A stretch of 64,000 nt of DNA from Panulirus ornatus (lineage: Eukaryota; Arthropoda; Malacostraca; Decapoda; Palinuridae), in NCBI RefSeq assembly GCF_036320965.1, contig NC_092270.1:18913440-18977439 (forward strand), given 5' to 3'. The translations under genes were made by a program, and so were the position numbers. Shown in pieces: positions 21,396 through 34,176 of the stretch; positions within the stretch are counted from its first letter, which is position 1, and each line of letters starts with the position of its first letter. The notes beneath the pieces are model-generated. The model saw only the letters and a list, made by a program, of their open reading frames with translations, had not been told where the DNA came from and did no database searches.

Positions 21396-22442
21396 GATCT
21401 GGGAAACTCGAACACCTGATCTATCAGTGTATGAACTCCTGATCTATCAGTATATGAACAATCTTGGAAACTCCAACACCTGATCTATCAGTATATGAAC
21501 ACCTGATCTATCAGTATATGAACACCTGATCTATCAGTATATGAACAATCTGGGAAACTCGAACATCTGATCTATCAGTATATGAACACCTGATCTATCA
21601 GTATATGAACAATCTGGGAAACTCGAACACCTGATCTATCAGTATATGAACAATCTGGGAAACTCGAACACCTGATCTATCAGTATATGAACATCTGATC
21701 TATCAGTATATGAACAATCTGGGAAACTCGAACATCTGATCTATCAGTATATGAACAATCTGGGAAACTCGAACACCTGATCTATCAGTATATGAACAAT
21801 CTGGGAAACTCGAAAACCTGATCTATCAGTATATGAACACCTGATCTATTAGTATATGAACAATCTGGGAAACTCGAACACCTGATCTATCAGTATATGA
21901 ACATCTGATCTATCAGTATATGAACAATCTGGGAAACTCGAACACCTGATCTATCAGTATATGAACAATCTGAGAAACTCGAACACCTGATCTATCAGTA
22001 TATGAACAATCTGGGAAACTCGAAAACCTGATCTATCAGTATATGAACAATCTGGGAAACTCGAACACCTGATCTATCAGTATATGAACAATCTGAGAAA
22101 CTCGAACACCTGATCTATCAGTATATGAACAATCTGGGAAACTCGAACACCTGATCTATCAGTATATGAACATCTGATCTATCAGTATATGAACAATCTG
22201 AGAAACTCGAACACCTGATCTATCAGTATATGAACAATCTGAGAAACTCGAACACCTGATCTATCAGTATATGAACAATCTGGGAAACTCGAAAACCTGA
22301 TCTATCAGTATATGAACATCTGATCTATCAGTATATGAACAATCTGGGAAACTCGAACACCTGATCTATCAGTATATGAACAATCTGGGAAACTCGAAAA
22401 CCTGATCTATCAGTATATGAACACCTGATCTATCAGTATATG
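21396..22442. repeat. Minisatellite, 41-bp compound unit
   Basis: The unit is GAACAATCTGGGAAACTC (18) plus a 23-base part starting GAACACCTGATCTATCAGTA. The 23-base part is often doubled, so steps of 41 and 64 bases alternate. About 25 compound units. Confidence 0.97.
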
Positions 22443-22785
22443 GGGTTTATACGTGGTTCAAAGTCATAGAGACAGTGTACATAAGCATGAAGTCCTCATG
22501 ATCTCCTCATTCCTCCAATATAGACCTTAGAACCAGCTGTAAGAATTTGTTTACGTGTCTGTGGCACAAGTGTGAGTACTATTCAAATCACCTCATTGTG
22601 AGTTATTGTGAACAACTCACAAGATCAAGATGGAACGACTGGAGACATCAACAACAGATACATAATTATTTTTCCTATTCACGTCAGCAACATTGCTGTC
22701 TGCAGTAAACTGGTCGTGAGGGGTGAACCAGGCTCAAAACTGGACTCATGGAAAATAAAATTCAACTTAGTGTCTGGGGCCTAGA
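22443..22785. other. Spacer between minisatellites
   Basis: Non-repetitive spacer with no gene or element recognised. Confidence 0.5.
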
Positions 22786-23279
22786 GATGCCTCTGCCAGC
22801 AGACACTAAGGATGCCTCTGCCAGCAGACACTACGGATGCCTCTGCCAGCAGACACTAAGGATGCCTCTGCCAGCAGACACTAAGGATGCCTCTGCCAGC
22901 AGACACTAAGGATGCCTCTGCCAGCAGACACTACGGATGCCTCTGCCAGTAGACACTAAGGATGCCTCTGCCAGCAGACACTACGGATGCCTCTGCCAGC
23001 AGACACTACGGATGCCTCTGCCAGCAGACACTAAGGATGCCTCTGCCAGTAGACACTAAGGATGCCTCTGCCAGAAGACACTAAGGATGCCTCTGCCAGC
23101 AGACACTAAGGATGCATCTACCAGTAGACACTAAGGATGCCTCTGTCAGTAGACACTAAGGATGCCTCTGCCAGTAGACACTAAGGATGCCTCTGCCAGT
23201 AGACACTAAGGATGCCTCTGTCAGTAGACACTACGGATGCCTCTCAACAGACACTACGGATGCCTCTGCCAGTAAACAT
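22786..23279. repeat. Minisatellite, 25-bp unit
   Basis: About 20 copies of a unit starting GATGCCTCTGCCAGCAGACA. Copies vary at few sites (AAG/ACG end, CAGCAG/CAGTAG). Confidence 0.97.
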
Positions 23280-23339
23280 ACACCAAATCAAATTCGCATC
23301 CCTGAAGGGTTAAGTAAACAGCTGTTACACGTAGTTTGA

Positions 23340-23497
23340 ACCACGATGAAGCATGCAGCACCTGAGGTGTTAACACAGGTGCTGCAAACAGGACCAGTTG
23401 TACTGGCACAGATGAAGGACACATGTTACATGTACTAACACACATGAAGCACACAACACATATGAGGCTCAAGGTGTAATAATACACACGAAGCTTA
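23340..23497. repeat. Degenerate ancestor-like repeats between arrays
   Basis: ATGAAG-x-x-C-A motifs followed by GGTGTTAAC/GGTGTAATAA segments recur irregularly. They combine elements of both the 41-bp array that follows and the 42-bp array further right. Confidence 0.5.
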
Positions 23498-25180
23498 CAG
23501 CTACAGGTGTCCAGACAACAATGAAGCACAGGGTCATACAGCTACAGGTGTCCAGACAACAATGAAGCACAGGGTCATACAGCTACAGGTGTCCAGACAA
23601 CAATGAAGCACAGGGTCATACAGCTACAGGTATCCAGACAACAATGAAGCACAGGGTCATACAGCTACAGGTGTCCAGACAACAATGAAGCACAGGGTCA
23701 TACAGCTACAGGTGTCCAGACAACAATGAAGCGCAGGGTCATACAGCTACAGGTGTCCAGACAACAACAATGAAGCACAGGGTCATACAGCTACAGGTGT
23801 CCAGACAATAATGAAGCGCAGGGTCATACAGCTACAGGTGTCCAGACAACAACAATGAAGCACAGGGTCATACAGCTACAGGTGTCCAGACAACAATGAA
23901 GCACAGGGTCATACAGCTACAGGTGTCCAGACAACAATAGTGAAGCACAGGGTCATACAGCTACAGGTGTCCAGACAACAATGAAACACAGGGTCATACA
24001 GCTACAGGTGTCCAGACAACAATAGTGAAGCACAGGGTCATACAGCTACAGGTGTCCGGACAACAATGAAGCACAGGGTCATACAGCTACAGGTGTCCAG
24101 ACAACAATAGTGAAGCACAGGGTCATACAGCTACAGGTGTCCTGACAACAATGAAGCACAGGGTCATACAGCTACAGGTGTCCAGACAACAACAATGAAG
24201 CACAGGGTCATACAGCTACAGGTGTCCAGACAACAATGAAGCACAGGGTCATACAGCTACAGGTGTCCAGACAACAGTGAAGCACAGGGTCATACAGCTA
24301 CAGGTGTCCAGACAACAACAATGAAGCACAGGGTCATACAGCTACAGGTGTCCAGACAACAATGAAGCACAGGGTCATACAGCTACAGGTGTCCAGACAA
24401 CAACAATGAAGCACAGGGTCATACAGCTACAGGTGTCCAGACAACAATGAAGCACAGGGTCATACAGCTACAGGTGTCCAGACAACAGTGAAGCACAGGG
24501 TCATACAGCTACAGGTGTCCAGACAACAATGAAGCACAGGGTCATACAGCTACAGGTGTCCAGACAACAGTGAAGCACAGGGTCATACAGCTACAGGTGT
24601 CCTGACAACAATGAAGCACAGGGTCATACAGCTACAGGTGTCCAGACAACAATGAAGCACAGGGTCATACAGCTACAGGTGTCTAGACAACAATGAAGCA
24701 CAGGGTCATACAGCTACAGGTGTCCAGACAACAATGAAGCGCAGGGTCATACAGCTACAGGTGTCCTGACAACAACAATGAAGCACAGGGTCATACAGCT
24801 ACAGGTGTCCAGACAACAATAGTGAAGCACAGGGTCATACAGCTACAGGTGTCCTGACAACAATGAAGCACAGGGTCATACAGCTACAGGTGTCCAGACA
24901 ACAATAGTGAAGCACAGGGTCATACAGCTACAGGTGTCTAGACAACAATGAAGCACAGGGTCATACAGCTACAGGTGTCCAGACAACAATGAAGCACAGG
25001 GTTATACAGCTACAGGTGTCCAGACAACAATGAAGCACAGGGTCATATAGCTACAGGTGTCCAGACAACAACAATGAAGCACAGGGTCATACAGCTACAG
25101 GTGTCCAGAGAACAATAGTGAAGCACAGGGTCATACAGCTACAGGTGTCCAGAGAACAATAGTGAAGCACAGGGTCATAT
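23498..25180. repeat. Minisatellite, 41-bp unit (41/44 variants)
   Basis: About 40 copies of a unit starting AGCTACAGGTGTCCAGACAA and ending GAAGCACAGGGTCATAC. Some copies carry a 3-base insertion in the ACAACAATG part, giving 44 bases. Confidence 0.97.
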
Positions 25181-25370
25181 GTGCTAAAACAGATAAGGCA
25201 GAAAGTGCCACATGTACTTAAAAAAAAAAGATGAAGTACACAGAACTAAGTGTAGTACACTATGGACAAAGGCAGAGCAAACAGTTGACACATTTAGTGT
25301 TGACCCTAAAGAAGCACACACATGTAACTCTGGCGCGAATGATGAACACAAGACGCAACATACAATACTG
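25181..25370. repeat. Degenerate spacer with single repeat-like motifs
   Basis: Between two arrays; contains GATGAAGTACACAGA and AAGAAGCACACACATG, which resemble single decayed units of the neighbouring arrays. Confidence 0.45.
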
Positions 25371-28300
25371 ACACTCATGAAGCACACAGTAGCCAGGTGT
25401 TGTACTATTATAACAACCATGAAGCACACAGTAGCCAGGTGTTGTACTATTATAACACTCATGAAGCACACAGTAGCCAGGTGTTGTACTATTATAACAC
25501 TCATGAAACACACAGTAGCCAGGTGTTGTACTATTATAACACTCATGAAGCACACAGTACCCATATGTTGTACTATTATAACACTCATGAAGCACACAGT
25601 AGCCAGATGTTTACTATTATAACACTCATGAAGCACACAGTAGCCAGGTGTTGTACTATTATAACACTCATGAAGCACACAGTAGCCAGGTGTTGTACTA
25701 TTATAACAACCATGAAGCACACAGTAGCCAGGTGTTGTACTATTATAACACTCATGAAGCACACAGTAGCCAGGTGTTGTACTATTATAACACTCATGAA
25801 GCACACAGTAGCCAGGTGTTGTACTATTATAACACTCATGAAACACACAGTAGCCAGGTGTTGTACTATTATAACACTCATGAAGCACACAGTACCCATA
25901 TGTTGTACTATTATAACACTCATGAAGCACACAGTAGCCAGATGTTTACTATTATAACACTCATGAAGCACACAGTAGCCAGGTGTTGTACTATTATAAC
26001 AACCATGAAGCACGCAGTAGCCAGGTGTTGTACTATTATAACAACCATGAAGCACACAGTAGCCAGGTGTTGTACTATTATAACACTCGTGAAGCACACA
26101 GTAGCCAGGTGTTGTACTATCATAACAACCGTGAAGCACACAGTAGCCAGGTGTTGGACTATTATAACACTCATGAAGCACACAGTAGCCAGGTGTTGTA
26201 CTATTATAACACTCATGAAGCACACAGTAGCCAGGTGTTGGACTATTATAACACTCATGAAGCACACAGTAGCCAGGTGTTGTACTATTATAACACTTAT
26301 GAAGCACACAGTAGCCAGGTGTTGGACTATTATAACACTCATGAAGCACATAGTAGCCAAGTGTTGTACTACTATAACACTCATGAAGCACACAGTAGCC
26401 AGGTGTTGGACTATTATAACACTCATGAAGCACACAGTAGCCAGGTGTTGTACTATTATAACACTCATGAAGCACACAGTAGCCAGGTGTTGTACTATTA
26501 TAACACTCATGAATCACACAGTAGCCAGGTGTTGTACTATTATAACACTCATGAAGCACACAGTACCCATATGTTGTACTATTATAACACTCATGAAGCA
26601 CACAGTAGCCAGGTGTTGTACTATCATAACACTCATGAAGCACACAGTAGCCAGGTGTTGGACTATCATAACACTCATGAAGCACACAGTAGCCAGGTGT
26701 TGTACTATTATAACACTCATGAAGCACACAGTAGCCTGATGTACCATTATAACACTCATGAAGCACACAGTAGCCAGGTGTTGTACTATTATAACACTCA
26801 TGAAGCACACAGTAGCCTGATGTACCATTATAACACTCATGAAGCACACAGTAGGCAGGTGTTGTACTATTATAACACTCATGAAGCACACGGTAGCCAG
26901 GTGTTGTACTATTATAACACTCATGAAGCACACAGTAGCCTGATGTACCATTATAACACTCATGAAGCACACAGTAGCCAGGTGTTGGACTATTATAACA
27001 CTCATGAAGCACACAGTAGCCAGGTGTTGTACTATTATAACACTCATGAAGCACACAGTAGCCAGTTGTTGGACTATTATAACACTCATGAAGCACACAG
27101 TAGCCAGGTGTTGTACTACTATAACACTCATGAAGCACACAGTACCCATATGTTGTACTATTATAACACTCATGAAGCACACAGTAGCCAGGTGTTGTAC
27201 TATTATAACACTCATGAAGCACACGGTAGTCAGGTGTTGTACTATTATAACACTCATGAAGCACACAGTAGCCTGATGTACCATTATAACACTCATGAAG
27301 CACACAGTAGCCAGGTGTTGGACTATTATAACACTCATGAAGCACACAGTAGCCAGGTGTTGTACTATTATAACACTCATGAAGCACACAGTAGCCTGAT
27401 GTACCATTATAACACTCATGAAGCACACAGTAGCCAGGTGTTGTACTATTATAACACATGAAGCACACAGTAGCCCGGTGTTGTACTATTATAACACTCA
27501 TGAAGCACACGGTAGCCAGATGTTGTACTATTATAACACTCATGAAGCACACAGTAGCCAGGTGTTGTACTATCATAACACTCATGAAGCACACAGTAGC
27601 CTGGTGTACCATTATAACACTCATGAAGCACATAGTAGCCAGGTGTTGTACTATTATAACACTCATGAAGCACACAGTAGCCTGATGTACCATTATAACA
27701 CTCATGAAGCACACAGTAGCCAGGTGTTGTACTATTATAACACTCATGAAGCACACAGTAGCCAGGTGTTGTACTATTATAACACTCACGAAGCACACGG
27801 TAGCCAGGTGTTGTACTATTATAACACTCATGAAGCACACAGTACCCATATGTTGTACTATTATAACACTCATGAAGCACACAGTAGCCAGGTGTTGTAC
27901 TACTATAACACTCATGAAGCACACAGTAGCCAGGTGTTGTACTATTATAACACTCATGAAGCACACAGTAGCCAGGTGTTGTACTATTATAACACTCATG
28001 AAGCACACAGTAGCCACGTAGCTGTACCATTATAACACTCATGAAGCACACAGTAGCCAGGTGCTGTACTATCATAACACTCATGAAGCACACAGTACCC
28101 ATATGTTGTACTATTATAACACTCATGAAGCACACAGTAGCCAGGTGTTGTACTATCATAACACTCATGAAGCACACAGTACCCATATGTTGTACTATCA
28201 TAACACTCATGAAGCACACAGTAGCCAGATGTTGTACTATTATAACACTCATGAAGCACACAGTAGCCAGGTGTTGTACTATTATAACACTCATGAAGCA

Positions 28301-30312
28301 CACAGTAGCCAGGTGTTGGACTATTATAACACTCATGAAGCACACAGTAGCCACGTGTTGTACTATTATAACACTCATGAAGCACACAGTAGCCAGGTGT
28401 TGTACTATTATAACACTCATGAAGCACACAGTAGCCAGGTGTTGTACTATTATAACACTCATGAAGCACACAGTAGCCTGATGCACCATTATAACACTCA
28501 TGAAGCACACAGTAGCCAGGTGTTGTACTATTATAACACTCATGAAGCACACAGTACCCATATGTTGTACTATTATAACACTCATGAAGCACACAGTAGC
28601 CAGGTGTTGTACTATTATAACACTCATGAAGCACACAGTAGCCTGATGTACCATTATAACACTCATGAAGCACACAGTAGCCAGGTGTTGCACTATTATA
28701 ACACTCATGAAGCACACAGGAGCCATATGTTGTACTATTATAACACTCATGAAGCACACGGTAGCCAGGTGTTGTACTATTATAACACTCAAGAAGCACA
28801 CAGTACCCATATGTTGTACTATTATAACACTCATGAAGCACACAGTAGCCAGGTGTTATACTATTATAACACTCATGAAGCACACAGTAGTCAGGTGTTG
28901 TACTATTATAACACTCATGAAGCACACAGTAGCCAGGTGTTGTACTATTATAACAACCATGAAGCACACAGTAGCCAGGTATTGGACTATTATAACACTC
29001 ATGAAGCACACAGTACCCATATGTTGTACTATTATAACACTCATGAAGCACAGTAGCCAGGTGTTGTACTATTATAACACTCATGAAGCACACAGTACCC
29101 ATATGTTGTACTATTATAACACTCATGAAGCACACAGTAGCCAGATGTTGTACTATTATAACACTCATGAAGCACACAGTAGCCAGGTGTTGTACTATTA
29201 TAACACTCATGAAGCACACAGTAGCCAGGTGTTGTACTATTATAACACTCATGAAGCACACAGTAGCCAGGTGTTGTACTATTATAACACTCATGAAGCA
29301 CACAGTAGCCAGGTGTTGTACTATTATAACACTCATGAAGCACACAGTACCCATATGTTGTACTATTATAACACTCATGAAGCACACAGTACCCATATGT
29401 TGTACTATTATAACACTCATGAAGCACACAGTAGCCATATGTTGTACTATTATAACACTCATGAAGCACACAGTAGCCATATGTTGTACTATTATAACAC
29501 TCATGAAGCACACAGTAGCCATATGTTGTACTATTATAACACTCATGAAGCACACAGTAGCCATATGTTGTACTATTATAACACTCATGAAGCACACAGT
29601 AGCCATATGTTGTACTATTATAACACTCATGAAGCACACAGTAGCCATATGTTGTACTATTATAACACTCATGAAGCACACAGTAGCCATATGTTGTACT
29701 ATTATAACACTCATGAAGCACACAGTAGCCATATGTTGTACTATTATAACACTCATGAAGCACACAGTAGCCATATGTTGTACTATTATAACACTCATGA
29801 AGCACACAGTAGCCATATGTTGTACTATTATAACACTCATGGAGCACACAGTAGCCAGGTGCTGTACTATTATAACACTCATGAAGCACACAGTAGCCAG
29901 GTGTTGTACTATTATAACACTCATGAAGCACACAGTAGCCAGGTGTTGTACTATTATAACACTCATGAAGCACACAGTAGCCATATGTTGTACTATTATA
30001 ACACTCATGAAGCACACAGTAGCCAGGTGTTGTACTATTATAACACTTATGAAGCACACAGTAGCCAGGTGTTGTACTATTATAACACTTATGAAGCACA
30101 CAGTAGCCAGGTGCTGTACTATTATAACACTCATGAAGCACACAGTAGCCAGGTGTTGTACTATTATAACACTCATGAAGCACACAGTAGCCAGGTGTTG
30201 TACTATTATAACACTCATGAAGCACACAGTAGCCAGGTGTTGTACTATTATAACACTTATGAAGCACACAGTAGCCAGGTGCTGTACTATTATAACACTC
30301 ATGAAGCACAGA
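25371..30312. repeat. Large minisatellite, 42-bp unit, about 117 copies
   Basis: The unit starts AACACTCATGAAGCACACAG and ends TTGTACTATTAT. Recurrent variants have CCCATATG or GCCATATG in place of GCCAGGTG, GTTGGACT for GTTGTACT, and a shorter CTGATGTACCATTAT form. Because 42 is a multiple of three and the unit lacks stops in several frames, both strands show open frames of several hundred codons. The predicted peptides are pure 14-residue periodicities and no splice or start context supports translation. Confidence 0.98.
29421..29845. repeat. Homogenised block of one variant inside the 42-bp array
   Basis: About ten successive units all carry the GTAGCCATATGTTG variant with no other difference visible. 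Elsewhere variants are mixed. Confidence 0.9.
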
Positions 30313-31552
30313 GAGCCAGATATACACTAAGAAAATTACACATATCTTCGCCGTTGCTCCAATGAGTTTCGAAATGAACGCTACCAACACGATTGAATTG
30401 GTCACTATAAATGATATAAATTTCCTAATAACTCTGTAAGCCACATTTTTATACCTCATCCCATCAAAATATAAATTCAAAGTAACATCTGTTATGGCAA
30501 ATAACAAGAAATATCGTTAAATATCGACATTTTACGCTATTATGAAAACTGGGCAACCGATGTGAGCCAGACCAAGTGGCACAATGTTTCGTCCAAGGTG
30601 TCATATTGTTTCGCACAAAAAGTGGTAAGATACTTTTTTTTTTTTTCAAAGTATCGTGTAGACGGAGGGAAAGGCGCTCTTATCCGGTAAGATACTTTTT
30701 ACGAAGCGTATGATTAACGTTGACGAGGCAAATGGTGCCAGACGTAGAAGTCATCCTCACGAAGCTCACCGTTGCCAGATGCAAGATACACAATGATGAA
30801 GCACATAGTTGCCACAAGTAGTACTTACATGATAACTATTTTTAAGCAGTGGTTAACCAAGGGATTCGAACACCAAATTAGAACCCAGAGAGCCTTTGAT
30901 GCGTACTCACGCACACACACATGAACACTCCCATACCTAACCCTGTGAACGTCTTGAACAATCCATGAACTGAACAGCTACGTTTTCTAATTACTAATTA
31001 ATGTTCAACGGATTGCATAATGTATATACCATAGCATTTATAAACATCCACATATAAATTACCACTGTCTCTTATCTACACTACCTCACCCATGTGTGTA
31101 AACATCCACCCCAACTTGATCTTAAAGCTTGTTTAGGATACGTTAATAACTTACTACCATGAACTGCCAGTTAAGTAGTTCATAATCATACCTCAACTGT
31201 GTATTTTCAGGCGAGTGGCGGCTCAAGTCCAACATATCGTGTATCTACAGTGGAATAATATTGTTTGGTGCGTCCATGAACCACAGTGATAACCAGTGAC
31301 ATGGAAAATAACATTTGATTCTTCAACACTGATGAACCAAAGTCATAATAAATGACAAACTCAGGTTTGGCTGCACTAAACAAGGACCTAAATTGCTCTT
31401 TGTTTATCAATAACGATACATGCTGTATTTCATGTCATCCCATCTTCTCTTCATACTGAAATAATAGATTTAAGGCCAAAATAAGAGTTCATGACCTAAA
31501 TCAAAATACGCTAAATATCCCATGACAATCTGGTCCAAATACTGTACGTAAA
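30313..31552. other. Spacer, mostly unassigned, with one relic repeat unit
   Basis: AT-rich sequence without a recognised gene. At about 30790-30830 there is a decayed unit of the 42-bp array (GATGAAGCACATAGTTGCCA followed by AAGTAGTACT). Confidence 0.5.
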
Positions 31553-31832
31553 CCAGACGTACGAAGGTTCGTACGATGTTTACCAGCGAACGCCAGACGT
31601 ACGAAGGCTCGTGCGATGTCTACCAGCGAGCGCCAGACGTACGAAGGTTCGTACGATGTCTACCAGCGAGCGCCAGACGTACGAAGGCTCGTACGATGTC
31701 TACCCAGCGAACGCCAGACGTACGATGTCTACCAGCGAACGCCAGACGTACGATGTCTACCCAGCGAACGCCAGACGTACGATGGCTACCCAGCGAGCGC
31801 CAGACGTACGATGTCTACCCAGCGAGCGCCAG
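31553..31832. repeat. Minisatellite, 40-bp unit and 28/29-bp deletion form
   Basis: The unit starts CCAGACGTACGAAGGCTCGT and ends CTACCAGCGAACG. In later copies the GAAGGCTCGTAC part is lost. The full unit contains CGTACGA-AGGC-TCGTACG, a near-perfect hairpin. Confidence 0.95.
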
Positions 31833-32218
31833 GCAGAGTCAGACAAGGGCTCGTCTAGACACTTGGGAGTTTGTGCCATGCGTCTCTAATTGGTTCACAC
31901 AGCTCCGTCGCTCTGAATGAGATCCCTGGGAAGGTGTCGCACGGTATATTTAGAGACGGGTCGCGCGACGCCCTGACAACCCAAACAAATTATTGAAATA
32001 GAGTGGAAGTGGGAGGAAGGAGGGCTGCGGGAGGAGGAGTGGCTGGCTGGCTGGCTGGCTGGAGGTGAGGGAGTCTGTAACCATTATGTGATGGCGTCAA
32101 CAACCCCCTAACCCAACCCAACCCTCAAAAACAACCCCGGTTCTCACTTGGGCATTAGTTTGGTCGCTCTTCTCTGCACTCGTACGAAGTTCTTCCTTCG
32201 TCTGTGGTCATGTCTGTT
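31833..32218. other. Spacer with short GGCT repeat
   Basis: GC-richer spacer including a short (GGCT)n run at 32041-32062. No gene recognised. Confidence 0.5.
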
Positions 32219-32782
32219 GACCCAGACAGAACCCCCTCTTCTCGAACCCAGCAAGACAGAACCCTTTCTTCTCGAACCCAGCAAGACAGAACCCTCTTCT
32301 CGAACCCAGCAAGACAGAACCCTTCTTCTCGAACCCAGCAAGACAGAACCCTCTTCTCGAACCCAGCAAGACAGAACCCTTTCTTCTCGAACCCAGCAAG
32401 ACAGAACCCTCTTCTCAAACCCAGTAAGACAGGACCCTTTCTTCTCGAACCCAGCAAGACAGAACCCTTTCTTCTCGAACCCAGCAAGACAGAACCCTCT
32501 TCTCGAACCCAGCAAGACAGAACCCTTCTTCTCGAACCCAGCAAGACAGAACCCTTTCTTCTCGAACCCAGCAAGACAGAACCCTCTTCTCGAACCCAGC
32601 AAGACAGAACCCTTTCTTCTCGAACCCAGCAAGACAGAACCCTTTCTTCTCGAACCCAGCAAGACAGAACCCTTCTTCTCGAACCCAGCAAGACAGAACC
32701 CTTTCTTCTCGAACCCAGCAAGACAGAACCCTTTCTTCTCGAACCCAGCAAGACAGAACCCTTTCTTCTCGAACCCAGCACA
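32219..32782. repeat. Minisatellite, 26-29-bp unit
   Basis: About 20 copies of a unit starting TTCTCGAACCCAGCAAGACA and ending GAACCC(T)n. Length varies through the T/C run. Confidence 0.96.
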
Positions 32783-32917
32783 CCAGCGGGCCGGCCCCAC
32801 AGCCCAGCGTACCACCACAAGTGTCGACTCCTAGTTCGAGCCCCTCTGACGTGGGGTGTGGTGACGCACGCCCGGATGGTGACGCCTCGTGAAGAGCGAG
32901 ATCACGGTGACGGACAG

Positions 32918-34076
32918 GGAGGTTGGTGACGGAGGTGTGGGATGTGGGGAGGCTGGTGACGGAGGTGTGGGGTGTGGGGAGGCTGGTGACGGAGGTGTGG
33001 GGTGTGGGGAGGCTGGTGACGAAGGTGTGGGGAGGCTGGTGAGGGAGGTGTGGGGTGTGGGGAGGCTGGTGAGGGAGGCGTGGGGTGTGGGGAGGCTGGT
33101 GAGGGAGGTGTGGGAAGGCTGGTGATGGAGGTGTGGGATGCGGGGAGGCTGGTGACGGGGGTGTGGGAAGGCTGGTGATGGAGGTGTGGGATGCGGGGAG
33201 GCTGGTGACGGAGGTGTGGGAAGGCTGGTGACGGAGGAGTGGGGAGGCTGGTGACGGAGATGTGGGGAGGCTGGTGACGGAGATGTGGGGAGGCTGGTGA
33301 CGGAGTTGTGTGTGAGAGGTGGTGATGGAGGCGTGGGGTGCAGGGAAGCTGGTGACGGAGATGTGGGGAGGCTGGTGACGGAGATGTGGGGTAGGTGGTG
33401 ACGGAGATGTGGCGAGGCTGGTGACGGAGATGTGGGGAGGGTGGTGACGGAGGTGTGGGGAGGCTGGTGACGGAGGTGTGGGGAGGCTGGTGACGAGGTG
33501 TGGGGAGGCTGGTGACGGAGATGTGGGGAGGCTGGTGACGGAGATGTGGGGAGGCTGGTGACGGAGGTGTGGGGAGGCTGGTGACGGAGGTGTGGGGAGG
33601 CTGGTGACGGAGATGTGGCGAGGCTGGTGACGGAGATGTGGGGAGGCTGGTGACGGAGGTGTGGGGAGGCTGGTGACGGAGGTGTGGGGAGGCTGGTGAC
33701 GGAGATGTGGCGAGGCTGGTGACGGAGATGTGGGGAGGGTGGTGACGGAGATGTGGGGAGGGTGGTGATGGAGATGTGGGGAGGCTGGTGACGGAGATGT
33801 GGGGAGGGTGGTGATGGAGATGTGGGGAGGCTGGTGACGGAGATGTGGTGACGGAGGTGTGGGGTGTGGAGAGGCTGGTGACGGAGATGTGGGGAGGGTG
33901 GTGACGGAGATGTGGGGAGGGTGGTGACGATGATGTGGGGAGGGTGGTGACGGAAATGTGGGGAGGCTGGTGACGATGATGTGGGGAGGGTGGTGACGGA
34001 AATGTGGGGAGGCTGGTGACGGAGATGTGGTGAGGGTGGTGACGGAGGTGTGGGGTGTGGAGAGGATGGTGAGGGT
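32918..34076. repeat. Minisatellite, about 23-bp G-rich unit
   Basis: About 48 copies of a unit starting GGAGGCTGGTGACGGAGATG. G-runs (GGGGAGG) recur every unit on the plus strand. Confidence 0.95.
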
Positions 34077-34176
34077 GTGTGTGGTGTAGGGGGGGACTGA
34101 AGCCGACACTCACCATGGTAACCTTTGAGCAATCATGGTTCTTTGTCAGGTCTCCCCCACTGGCACAGGTGCTCCC

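Noticed and set aside
21396..24000. CRISPR-like regular repeats
   Set aside because: Repeat units lie head to tail with no unique spacers between them, in a spliced eukaryotic genome.
25585..28017. Open frame of about 810 codons on the minus strand (and others on both strands) in the 42-bp array
   Set aside because: The peptides are pure 14-residue periodicities with abrupt switches between two frames at indels. Equal openness on both strands is explained by a stop-free unit of 42 bases, so it is not a gene.
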